Below the pieces are notes generated by a model, which made no database searches, had not been told where the DNA came from, and saw only the letters and a list, made by a program, of their open reading frames with translations. A stretch of 64,000 bases of DNA from Curtobacterium salicis (GTDB lineage: Bacteria > Actinomycetota > Actinomycetes > Actinomycetales > Microbacteriaceae), in the NCBI RefSeq assembly GCF_011759505.1, contig NZ_JAAOYO010000003.1, positions 682,001 to 746,000 on the forward strand, written 5' to 3'. Shown here piece by piece: positions 35,326 through 42,622 of this stretch; the stretch's first letter is position 1, and the number at the start of each line of letters is the position of its first letter. A program made the position numbers and the translations under genes.

Positions 35326-35761
35326 GCTCGGCGACCCGCTGCTCGTCGGCATCCGAGAAGTCCGGTGTCACCGCGAACGAGGTCGGCCAGAACGACCCGT
35401 CGTCGAGCCGCGCCGGGTCCTGGAAGCCCAGCGTCGAGTAGCGGGCCCGGAACTTGGCGGCGTCCTGGAAGAAGAACACGACCGCGCCGTCCTTCGCGTA
35501 CGCGGGCATGCCGTACCAGAGCTTCGGTGTCAGCTCGGGCGCGGCCTCCCGTGCGATGCGGTGGATGCGTTCCGCCAGTCCCCGGTCGGGCTCGGGCATC
35601 GCGGCGATCTTCTCGACCACCGCCTGGGCGTCGAGTGCGGCCTTCTCGGCCTTCGTCGTCCCGCGCTTCCGGCTGGCCGTCACCTCGGCCACGTGCTCGC
35701 GCATCGCGGCACGCTCCTCGGCGGTGAAGGTGCTCTCGGACGCGTCGTCGCGTGCTGCCAT
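35303..35761 (-). CDS. DUF1801 domain protein
   Basis: The ATG at 35761 has GGGAG seven bases upstream and gives 152 residues. After a charged lysine/glutamate-rich N-terminus (SRKRGTTKAEKAALDAQ), the DUF1801/YdhG-like domain is clear: LAERIHRIAREAAPELTPKL, WYGMPAYAKDGAVVFFFQDA and YSTLGFQDPARLDDGSFWP. The fold resembles iron-chaperone (frataxin-like) proteins; no function is proven. It overlaps the marR 3' end tail to tail. Confidence 0.9.
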   Translation of the reverse strand: MAARDDASESTFTAEERAAMREHVAEVTASRKRGTTKAEKAALDAQAVVEKIAAMPEPDRGLAERIHRIAREAAPELTPKLWYGMPAYAKDGAVVFFFQDAAKFRARYSTLGFQDPARLDDGSFWPTSFAVTPDFSDADEQRVAELIRRATA

Positions 35762-35815
35762 GGTCGGCTCCCTCGTCGGTGCAGCCCACGGTAGCGCCAT
35801 GGCAGGCTCGGGTCC

Positions 35816-36859
35816 ATGACCTACATCGCGGCCGACGACCGCTACGACTCGATGACCTACCGGCGGACGGGGCACTCGGGGCTCGACCTGCCGCTGCTCT
35901 CCCTCGGCTACTGGCACAACTTCGGTGACGACGTCCCGTTCGAGACCCAGCGTGCGGTGAGCCGCCGGGCGTTCGACCTCGGCATCACGCACCACGACCT
36001 GGCGAACAACTACGGCCCGCCCTACGGCGCCGCTGAACGGAACTTCGGCAAGCTCATGCGCGAGGACTTCGCGCCCTACCGCGACGAGATGGTCGTCTCG
36101 ACGAAGGCCGGCTGGGACATGTGGCCCGGCCCGTACGGGCAGGGCGGCGGCTCCCGCAAGTACGTCCTCGCCTCACTCGACCAGTCGCTGCGCCGCACCG
36201 GGCTAGACTACGTCGACGTCTTCTACTCGCACCGCCTCGACGCCTCCACCCCGCTCGAGGAGACGATGGGCGCCCTGCACACCGCCGTCCAGCAGGGCAA
36301 GGCGCTCTACGTCGGCATCTCGTCCTACGACGCCGAGCGCACCCGCCAGGCCGCCGCGATCCTCCGCGACCTCGGCACGCCTCTCCTCATCCACCAGCCC
36401 TCGTACTCGATGCTCAACCGCTGGGTCGAGACCGAGGGGCTGCTCGACGCCGCCGGCGAGCTCGGCTTCGGCGTGATCGGCTTCACCGCGCTGGCGCAGG
36501 GACTCCTCACCGGCAAGTACCTGGACGGCGTGCCCGAGGGATCCCGCGCCGCGGCCGGGAAGTCGCTCGACCCCTCGTCGATCACGCCCGAGGTCGTCGA
36601 GCACCTCCGCGCGCTCAACGCCGTCGCGGAGTCGCGTGGGCAGACGATGGCGCAGCTCGCCCTGGCCTGGGCACTGCGGGACGAGCGTGTCACGTCCCTG
36701 GTGATCGGTGCCTCTCGGGTGGAGCAGCTCGAGGACAACGTCGCCGCGCTGGCGAACACGACGTTCTCGGACGACGAGCTCCGCACCATCGACGAGCACA
36801 GCGTCGGCATCACCGACGTCGACCTCTGGGCAGGCGCCCGCTCCGGCGAGGTCTCCTGA
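35816..36859 (+). CDS. Aldo/keto reductase (YghZ / AKR14-like)
   Basis: The 347-residue TIM-barrel reductase keeps the catalytic tetrad: Asp and Tyr in HHDLANNYGPPYG, Lys in VVSTKAGWDMWPGPYG and His in VFYSHRLD. The insert MWPGPYGQGGGSRKY is the mark of the YghZ (L-glyceraldehyde-3-phosphate reductase) and potassium-channel beta-like group. It probably detoxifies methylglyoxal or L-glyceraldehyde phosphate. CAGGCT lies 7 nt before the ATG, a possible variant leaderless -10 element. Confidence 0.93.
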   Translation: MTYIAADDRYDSMTYRRTGHSGLDLPLLSLGYWHNFGDDVPFETQRAVSRRAFDLGITHHDLANNYGPPYGAAERNFGKLMREDFAPYRDEMVVSTKAGWDMWPGPYGQGGGSRKYVLASLDQSLRRTGLDYVDVFYSHRLDASTPLEETMGALHTAVQQGKALYVGISSYDAERTRQAAAILRDLGTPLLIHQPSYSMLNRWVETEGLLDAAGELGFGVIGFTALAQGLLTGKYLDGVPEGSRAAAGKSLDPSSITPEVVEHLRALNAVAESRGQTMAQLALAWALRDERVTSLVIGASRVEQLEDNVAALANTTFSDDELRTIDEHSVGITDVDLWAGARSGEVS

Positions 36860-36874
36860 CCCGTCCCTCCTGCG

Positions 36875-36938
36875 GAACACCGGTGTTCGTCGGGAACGCC
36901 GCGTCATGACGCGGCGCGACGGAAGAACACCGGTGTCT
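36875..36938. repeat. Nested palindromes and a long imperfect hairpin upstream of the MFS gene
   Basis: A perfect 14-bp palindrome, GAACACCGGTGTTC (36875-36888), a perfect 18-bp palindrome, GCCGCGTCATGACGCGGC (36898-36915), and a near copy of the first (from 36925) are evenly arranged. Together 36879-36938 fold as one hairpin with 10-11 bp paired at each end of a 9-nt internal loop. This may be the aldo/keto reductase terminator, an operator array, or both. Confidence 0.7.
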
Positions 36939-37074
36939 CGCGGACCGGGCGGGTACCCTGGACAGGCAATCCAGCAACAACCGTGTATCTACCGGACGCC
37001 GGCACCCCGGCGGACAGCGGCGGCACCCGATGGGTCCGCTCCACACGAGTGGGCCGAGAAGGCACACCCCCACC

Positions 37075-38298
37075 ATGCTCCAGGCGCGTTCCTCCGGCGC
37101 TTCCCTGATCGCCCTCGCCGGGCGGTCCTACTTCCCCATCGCCTTCGTGGCGCGACTGCCGTTCGCGATGATGGTCGTCGGCGTGCTGACGCTCGTCGTC
37201 GCCGCACGTGACTCGGTCGCACTCGGCGGCGTCAACTCGGCCTCGGTCGGCATCGGCTCGGCGCTGTTCGGGCCGCTCGTCGGTGCCGCCGCAGACAAGT
37301 ACGGCCAGCGCGCCGTACTCGTTCCCGTCGGGCTCGCCAACGCGGTGCTGCTCGGTGCGCTGCCGTTCGTCGTGCAGAGCAGCGCCCCCGACCTGGCCGT
37401 CTTGGCGATGTCGTTCCTCATCGGAGCGACTGCCCCGCAGGTCGCGCCGATGTCCCGCACCCGGCTCGTCGCCATCATCCGGAACCGGATGGAACCGAAG
37501 CGGCACGAGCGGGTCCTCAGCGGCACGATGGCGTACGAGTCCGCCGCCGACGAGACCGTCTTCATCGTCGGACCGTTCCTGGTCGGCGTCCTGGCGAGCG
37601 CCATCGCGCCCTGGGTCGCCGTCGCCGGCGCCTCGGTCCTGACGTTCGTCTTCGTCACGGCCTTCGCCCTGCACCCCACGGGCAGACTGACACTCGGGCA
37701 GGCGTCCGACCCGCGGCCCGCACCGGCGCGGCAGCTCCTGCGGCCCCGGCTGGTCGTCGTGGTCGTGGGCATCCTCGGCATCGGGTTCTTCTTCGGTTCG
37801 ACGCTGACCGCGCTGACGGCGTTCATGGCCGACCACGGCGGTTCGTCGCGGGCCGGGCTGCTGTACGGCCTGATGGGCATCGGTTCGGCGGGGCTCGCGC
37901 TCGGGTCGGCGGCGTTCCCCCGGGCCTTCCGGCTCGGCTGGCGGTGGCTGCTCTTCGGCGTCGTGCTGCTCGGGTCGGCGGTCGTGTTCGCCACCGCGGA
38001 CTCCGTGCTGGCGGTCGGGATCGTCCTCGCCGTGATGGGCATCGGCATCGGTCCGACCCTCGTCACCCAGTACAGCCTGGGCTCCGACCGTTCGCCGGTG
38101 GGCCGCTCGGCGACGACCATGACGATCCTCGGCTCGGCGGTCATCGTCGGGCAGTCGATCGCCAGTGCCGTCGTCGGCGAGGTCGCCGAACGTGCCGGTA
38201 CCCCGGCAGCGATGGCGTTCCCGGCGATCTCGGCCGCCGTCGTCGTGCTGGCGGGCGTCGCCAACCTGGTGCTGACCCGCCGCGACGCGGTCCGCTGA
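37075..38298 (+). CDS. MFS transporter
   Basis: From the ATG at 37075 the protein has 407 residues and about 12 hydrophobic helices, with the intracellular loop GAAADKYGQRAVL between helices 2 and 3 and a long cytoplasmic loop after helix 6 (HPTGRLTLGQASDPRPAPA). No family-specific motif names the substrate; a drug or metabolite exporter is likely. The 215-bp upstream region has palindromes, TACCCT near 36954, and a leader of about 110 nt with a CGCCGG/CCGGCG hairpin, which may be regulatory. Confidence 0.88.
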   Translation: MLQARSSGASLIALAGRSYFPIAFVARLPFAMMVVGVLTLVVAARDSVALGGVNSASVGIGSALFGPLVGAAADKYGQRAVLVPVGLANAVLLGALPFVVQSSAPDLAVLAMSFLIGATAPQVAPMSRTRLVAIIRNRMEPKRHERVLSGTMAYESAADETVFIVGPFLVGVLASAIAPWVAVAGASVLTFVFVTAFALHPTGRLTLGQASDPRPAPARQLLRPRLVVVVVGILGIGFFFGSTLTALTAFMADHGGSSRAGLLYGLMGIGSAGLALGSAAFPRAFRLGWRWLLFGVVLLGSAVVFATADSVLAVGIVLAVMGIGIGPTLVTQYSLGSDRSPVGRSATTMTILGSAVIVGQSIASAVVGEVAERAGTPAAMAFPAISAAVVVLAGVANLVLTRRDAVR

Positions 38299-38318
38299 CG
38301 GGAGGCGCGCCTCCCGTC
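38297..38318. terminator. Perfect 22-bp palindrome overlapping the MFS stop codon
   Basis: Arms 38297-38307 and 38308-38318 pair exactly (GACGGGAGGCG and CGCCTCCCGTC). The palindrome shares bases with the TGA of the MFS gene and sits 5 bp from the end of the convergent gene. Confidence 0.75.
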
Positions 38319-38322
38319 CGGC

Positions 38323-38949
38323 TCAGGCCGGCGGCAGGGTGGGTGGCTGGGCGCGGCCGGCGGCAGCACGCCAGTCGTCGTCCGCGTCGGCCAGCTGCGG
38401 GTAGACCCGCAGCATCCCCTCCGGGACCACGACCCACGCGTCGCGGTCCTGCTCGCGGTACGACTGCTCGACCCGCTCCGCGAACCCGGGCGGGTCGGAC
38501 GGCACCGTGCGTGACCACCCGCTCGCGACGAGCGCCTGCCGATGGGCGATGCCGGACCGGACGAGCTCGTCCCGGTGCGTCGACGGGAGTGCCCGGAGCG
38601 CGCCCACGTGCACGAGCCAGTCCACGACGGCGTGCATCTGCGTCGCGGTCGGTGCGTGCCCCCTCGTGTCGTCCGACATCGCGGCCCGGACCCGCTCCGG
38701 CTGGACCAGCCACGGCACCGGGAACGACAGGTCACCACGAGCCTCGAGTCGGCGGCTCCACGCGGCGGCGTCGACGACCTCCCGGAGCAGGGACTGCTCG
38801 CACTGCGCGAACGTGCGCCGCTCGGGGTGGCTGAGCGTCGGGTAGGGGACGGCAGCGCGGCCCGGTGTGGTCACGTGGGGAACCGGCACGGCGTTCGCCT
38901 GCCGCCACCGGTGAGCCAGTCGCCGCCACACCGATCGCTCGCCGTCCAC
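38323..38949 (-). CDS. Hypothetical protein, 208 residues
   Basis: A soluble, basic and tryptophan-containing protein (MDGERSVWRRLAHRWRQAN, then HPERRTFAQCEQSLLREVVD). No membrane segment or signal peptide is seen. I do not recognise a family. TAGCGT (38961-38956) lies six bases before the GTG with no Shine-Dalgarno sequence, giving independent support for this start. Confidence 0.7.
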   Translation of the reverse strand: MDGERSVWRRLAHRWRQANAVPVPHVTTPGRAAVPYPTLSHPERRTFAQCEQSLLREVVDAAAWSRRLEARGDLSFPVPWLVQPERVRAAMSDDTRGHAPTATQMHAVVDWLVHVGALRALPSTHRDELVRSGIAHRQALVASGWSRTVPSDPPGFAERVEQSYREQDRDAWVVVPEGMLRVYPQLADADDDWRAAAGRAQPPTLPPA

Positions 38950-39020
38950 GCGGCCACGCTACCCGGCACGCCACCCGTGGACTGGTGCGACGCCCCTGCC
39001 GCGCCGGTCAGCGGGCGCCG

Positions 39021-39383
39021 TCACTCGGTGTCGTCGACCAGCAGGTCCTCGTGTCGGTAGTCGCCCGAGCGCAGTCCGGCGCGGGCGATCATGTGCGTCG
39101 ACACCGGCACGAGCGCGAGCTGGAACACCATCGCCGGGATCACCATCCACAGCACGGACCAGGTCCACACCGCGACGACGACCGCCGCCAGGCAGCAGGC
39201 CAACCCGAGCACCTGCGGCTTCGACATCGCGTGCAGTCGGACCAGCGGGTCGGGGAAGCGGACGATGCCGATCGCGGCACCGAGTGACAGCGCCGCGCCG
39301 ACGAGCAGCAGCCCGAGCGCGATCCACGCCCGGATGCCGGCGTCGTCGAGGAACGCCTGCAGCATGTCGGTCATCTCGGTCAT
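39021..39383 (-). CDS. mrpG: Na+/H+ antiporter subunit G
   Basis: MrpG is a small three-helix subunit of the multisubunit Mrp antiporter. The 120 residues show the family core AAIGIVRFPDPLVRLHAMSKPQVLG and three hydrophobic segments (about 18-38, 57-76, 79-98). It is the last gene of a six-gene operon in which every junction is a 4-bp overlap; here the start overlaps the mrpF stop. Confidence 0.93.
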   Translation of the reverse strand: MTEMTDMLQAFLDDAGIRAWIALGLLLVGAALSLGAAIGIVRFPDPLVRLHAMSKPQVLGLACCLAAVVVAVWTWSVLWMVIPAMVFQLALVPVSTHMIARAGLRSGDYRHEDLLVDDTE

Positions 39384-39790
39384 CGCTGGCCTCCTGCGGT
39401 GTCGCCGTCGTCGGAGGCGCGTGCGTCGTCCGCCGGGCCGGGGACCGTGGCCTCGTCGGCGGTCTGCACCGCGTGCTCGGGTGTGGTGGCGTCCATTCCC
39501 TCGTCGCCCGGGTCGGTCGACGGGGTGACGGCGCGGGCCACGGCGACGGTCGCGAAGACGCTCGTCGCCGCGATCACGACCAGCACCGGAACCGCGCTCG
39601 GGTCCTGCCGGACGACGATCGCGGCGGCGATGACGAGCAGGACGGTGGTGAGCACCATGTCCGACCCGATCATCCGGTCGAGGATCGTCGGGCCGCGGAC
39701 GATGCGTCCGACCGCCAGCACGAGGGTCGCGCCGAGCAACGCCAGGACGAGGGCGATCCCGACCGCCAGGACGATCACGGCGGCGCTCAC
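39380..39790 (-). CDS. mrpF: Na+/H+ antiporter subunit F with acidic tail
   Basis: The GTG at 39790 overlaps the mrpE stop. The first 85 or so residues hold three helices and the MrpF core RIVRGPTILDRMIGSDMVLT. A further 48 residues form an Asp/Ala/Thr-rich tail (TPSTDPGDEGMDATTPEH, then ADDARASDDGDTAGGQ). Typical MrpF proteins are near 90 residues, so the tail is an addition. Confidence 0.92.
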   Translation of the reverse strand: MSAAVIVLAVGIALVLALLGATLVLAVGRIVRGPTILDRMIGSDMVLTTVLLVIAAAIVVRQDPSAVPVLVVIAATSVFATVAVARAVTPSTDPGDEGMDATTPEHAVQTADEATVPGPADDARASDDGDTAGGQR

Positions 39791-40368
39791 CGGACGACCT
39801 CGGGCAGCGGCTCGGACAGCTCGGAGACGTCCTGCCGGGACCCGATCGCGCGGATCACGAGGGCCTCGATGCGCAGGGCCTCGCGGCGGGCGTCGTCCAC
39901 CTGCTCGGTGCGCTCGGTGTCGAGCACGTGGAGCAGCAGGCGTCGGCGGCGCAGGTCCTCGTCGATGACGTAGGAGCCGGGGACGAGGGAGATCGCGATG
40001 GTGGACAGCGTGAAGGTCATCTCCGAGGTGGTGTGCAGCTGGACCAGGACGATCGAGCTCTTCCGGACCCCGCGCGGCCGGACCGCGACCCAGGCGACCC
40101 GGAAGGACGCCGTGACGACGTACCCGGCCCAGACGAGCAGGAACCAGACGACGTGCACGACCGAGAACCGGGCGGACAGTGGGACCGGCGGCAGCGGCAG
40201 GGACTGGGTCACGAGCAGGGCGACGACGACACCGCACAGCAGCGTCAGCGGCGTCCAGCTGCCCCAGAGCAGTGCCCACAGGACGGTGAGCCCGACGACG
40301 AGCGGCACGTCGTACCGCCACGCCAGCGCCATCCGACGGGCGTTCGTGAACCGCTTGACGTCGCTCAT
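39787..40368 (-). CDS. mrpE: Na+/H+ antiporter subunit E
   Basis: The 193-residue protein has N-terminal hydrophobic segments (VPLVVGLTVLWALLWGS, LTLLCGVVVALLV, VHVVWFLLVWAGYVV) and the MrpE soluble part with KSSIVLVQLHTTSEMTFTLS and TIAISLVPGSYVIDED. It overlaps mrpD and mrpF by 4 bp each. Confidence 0.93.
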   Translation of the reverse strand: MSDVKRFTNARRMALAWRYDVPLVVGLTVLWALLWGSWTPLTLLCGVVVALLVTQSLPLPPVPLSARFSVVHVVWFLLVWAGYVVTASFRVAWVAVRPRGVRKSSIVLVQLHTTSEMTFTLSTIAISLVPGSYVIDEDLRRRRLLLHVLDTERTEQVDDARREALRIEALVIRAIGSRQDVSELSEPLPEVVR

Positions 40369-42113
40369 CGGGCGTCACCGCCGAGGACGGCCTGCACGTA
40401 CCGGTCCGGGGACTCGAGCGACTCGGCCGCACGGGTCGCGTAGCCGTACAGCGGGCCGGCGAGGACCGTCAGCGCCACCGAGCCGAGGACGGCGACGGTG
40501 GTCACCGCGACGAGCATCGGCGGCAGCTTCGCCCGCGCGTGCTCGGTGGAGGGCGCGTCGCCCTGGGCAGGAGCGTCGGAGGGGGCAGCGTCGGACCGCG
40601 TCGGGTCGTCGAGTGTCGCGACCGAGCCGTCCCCGGCCGGGGCGCGGACGACCGCAGCCGGCGCACCGGCGTCGGAGGAGCCTCCTGGTCGGCCGTCGGC
40701 CTCCGTCTCGGGGACCGTGACCGGCGCCGGTTCCGGGGCGCGCAGGTGCTCGTGCGGCTCCGCGACGCTGGCGTGCGGGGCGGCGGCCTCGGCGGCCGGC
40801 TTGGGCCGCCAGAACGCCGCGTCCCAGACGCGCATCAGTGCGTACAGGGTCAGGAGGCTCGTCACGACCCCGGCACCGATCGTCACGAAGGCGAGGGGGG
40901 AGCCGTCCTCGGCCGCGGCGCGGAACAGCCCGAGCTTGCCGATGAAGCCGGAGAACGGCGGGATGCCACCGAGGTTGAACGCCGGGATCAGGTAGAGCGC
41001 CGCGAGCAGGGGCGCCGCCTTGAGGAGGCCACCGAGCGACCGGGTCGACGTGGTGCCGCCGACCCGTTCCATCAGGCCGGAGACCAGGAAGAGGGTGGTC
41101 TGCACGACGATGTGGTGCACCGTGTAGAACACCGCGGCCGCGGTGCCGACCACCGAGCCGAGTCCGATGCCCATCACCATGAAGCCGATGTGGCTGATGA
41201 GCGTGAAGGACAGCAGGCGTTTCACGTCGGTCTGCGACACCGCGCCGAGCACGCCGACCACCATCGTCAGGACGGCGACGACGAGCAGGACCCCGTTGAG
41301 CTGCGGTCCGGGGAAGATGATCGTCTCGAGCCGGATGATCGCGTAGATGCCCACCTTCGTGAGCAGGCCGGCGAACACCGCGGTGACCGGTGCCGGGGCG
41401 GTCGGGTACGAGTCGGGCAGCCAGAACGCCAGCGGGAACACGGCGGCCTTGATGCCGAAGCCGATGAGCAGCATGGTGTGCAGCAGGAGCTGGACGTGGT
41501 CCGGCAGCTCCGCCACCCGCTGGCTGATCTGCGCGATGTTCACGGTGCCGGTCGCGCCGTAGACCAGGCCGATGGCGGCGAGGAAGATCGACGACGCGAT
41601 CAGGCTCGTGACGATGTACGTCGTGCCGGCGCGGACCCGCTGCACGCTGCCGCCGACGGTGATGAGCACGTAGCTCGCCACCAGGAGCATCTCGAACGCG
41701 ACGTAGAGGTTGAACAGGTCGCCGGCGATGAACGAGTCGAGCACGCCCGCCGCCAGGACCAGGTAGGTCGGGTAGAAGATCGTGACCGGGGCGTCCTCGT
41801 CGTCGTCGGCCAGGCCCTGCCCGATCGAGAAGAGCAGGACGACGAGCAGCACCGAGCTCGACACCGTGAGGAGCAGGGCGCTCAGGCGGTCGACCACGAG
41901 CGAGATGCCGTACGGGGCCTGCCACCCGCCGACCTGCACGACGATCGTGCCGTGCCGGTCGACCAGGACCATGAGCGTGACGGCGACCGCGACCGCGATG
42001 ACGAGCACCGCGACCGTGATCGCGCGCTGCAGCTGCTGGTGGCGGAGCAGGCCCAGGGCGACGGCGGCGCCGAGCAGCGGGACGAGGACCAGGAGCGGGA
42101 CGAGGAAGGTCAC
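40365..42113 (-). CDS. mrpD: Na+/H+ antiporter subunit D with 90-residue hydrophilic insert
   Basis: The GTG at 42113 overlaps the mrpC stop. The 582-residue protein belongs to the NuoL/M/N-like proton-translocating family, with the core YVAFEMLLVASYVLI, GFGIKAAVFPLAFWLPDSYP and LLTKVGIYAIIRLETI, which carry the conserved Glu and Lys residues. Between about residues 436 and 525 a Pro/Ala/Glu/Asp-rich hydrophilic stretch (PHASVAEPHEHLRAPEP, then TRSDAAPSDAPAQGDAP) separates the last helix from the rest. Most MrpD proteins are near 490-500 residues and lack it. Confidence 0.93.
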   Translation of the reverse strand: MTFLVPLLVLVPLLGAAVALGLLRHQQLQRAITVAVLVIAVAVAVTLMVLVDRHGTIVVQVGGWQAPYGISLVVDRLSALLLTVSSSVLLVVLLFSIGQGLADDDEDAPVTIFYPTYLVLAAGVLDSFIAGDLFNLYVAFEMLLVASYVLITVGGSVQRVRAGTTYIVTSLIASSIFLAAIGLVYGATGTVNIAQISQRVAELPDHVQLLLHTMLLIGFGIKAAVFPLAFWLPDSYPTAPAPVTAVFAGLLTKVGIYAIIRLETIIFPGPQLNGVLLVVAVLTMVVGVLGAVSQTDVKRLLSFTLISHIGFMVMGIGLGSVVGTAAAVFYTVHHIVVQTTLFLVSGLMERVGGTTSTRSLGGLLKAAPLLAALYLIPAFNLGGIPPFSGFIGKLGLFRAAAEDGSPLAFVTIGAGVVTSLLTLYALMRVWDAAFWRPKPAAEAAAPHASVAEPHEHLRAPEPAPVTVPETEADGRPGGSSDAGAPAAVVRAPAGDGSVATLDDPTRSDAAPSDAPAQGDAPSTEHARAKLPPMLVAVTTVAVLGSVALTVLAGPLYGYATRAAESLESPDRYVQAVLGGDAR

Positions 42114-42622
42114 GTGCGGGGCCTGCTCTCGGTCTCGTGCGGGGCGGTGTGGTGCAGCGTGGTGTCGTGCGGCGTCGTCTCGTGCGGGTCGTCGGCGTCC
42201 TCGGGGGACTTCGGGTCGTGCCGCGTCGGGCTGTCGTCCTCGGCGAGCTCCGGGTCGTCGTCGGCCGGGTCGTGGCGGTCGGTGCGGATCGCGACGTCCG
42301 CCTCGTCGACCTCGACCTCGTCGGCTCGGGACAGTCGCCACGAGCGGTGGATCAGGGCCAGCAGGAACGCGCTGACCGCGAAGGTGATGACGATCGCGGT
42401 CAGGGCGAACGCCTGCGGCAGTGGGTCGGTGATCCCGTCCGCCGTCTTGCCGATCGGCGGGGCGCCCGCGGCGCCGGACATCGTCAGGAGCAGCAGGTTC
42501 AGGGCGTTGCCGAGCAGCAGGAACCCGAGCAGCATCCGGGTCAGGGAGCGTTCGAGGAGCAGGTAGACGCCGCACGAGAACAGCACGGCCATCGCGATGA
42601 CGAGGACGAGGGTGACGGTCAT
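42110..42622 (-). CDS. mrpC: Na+/H+ antiporter subunit C with His/Asp-rich tail
   Basis: MrpC is NuoK-like. The first 95 residues have three helices with VYLLLERSLTRMLLGFLLL, GNALNLLLLTMSG and DPLPQAFALTAIVITFAVSA. The remaining 70 residues are an extension rich in Asp, Glu, His, Thr and Pro (RTDRHDPADDDPELAED, then HETTPHDTTLHHTAPHE) that is not usual in the family. The ATG overlaps the mrpA stop. Confidence 0.93.
   Translation of the reverse strand: MTVTLVLVIAMAVLFSCGVYLLLERSLTRMLLGFLLLGNALNLLLLTMSGAAGAPPIGKTADGITDPLPQAFALTAIVITFAVSAFLLALIHRSWRLSRADEVEVDEADVAIRTDRHDPADDDPELAEDDSPTRHDPKSPEDADDPHETTPHDTTLHHTAPHETESRPRT

Noticed and set aside
36875-36888. GAACACCGGTGTTC as a LexA (SOS) box
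   Set aside because: Actinobacterial LexA sites have GAAC and GTTC separated by four bases; here the spacing is six, and neighbours are not DNA-repair genes.
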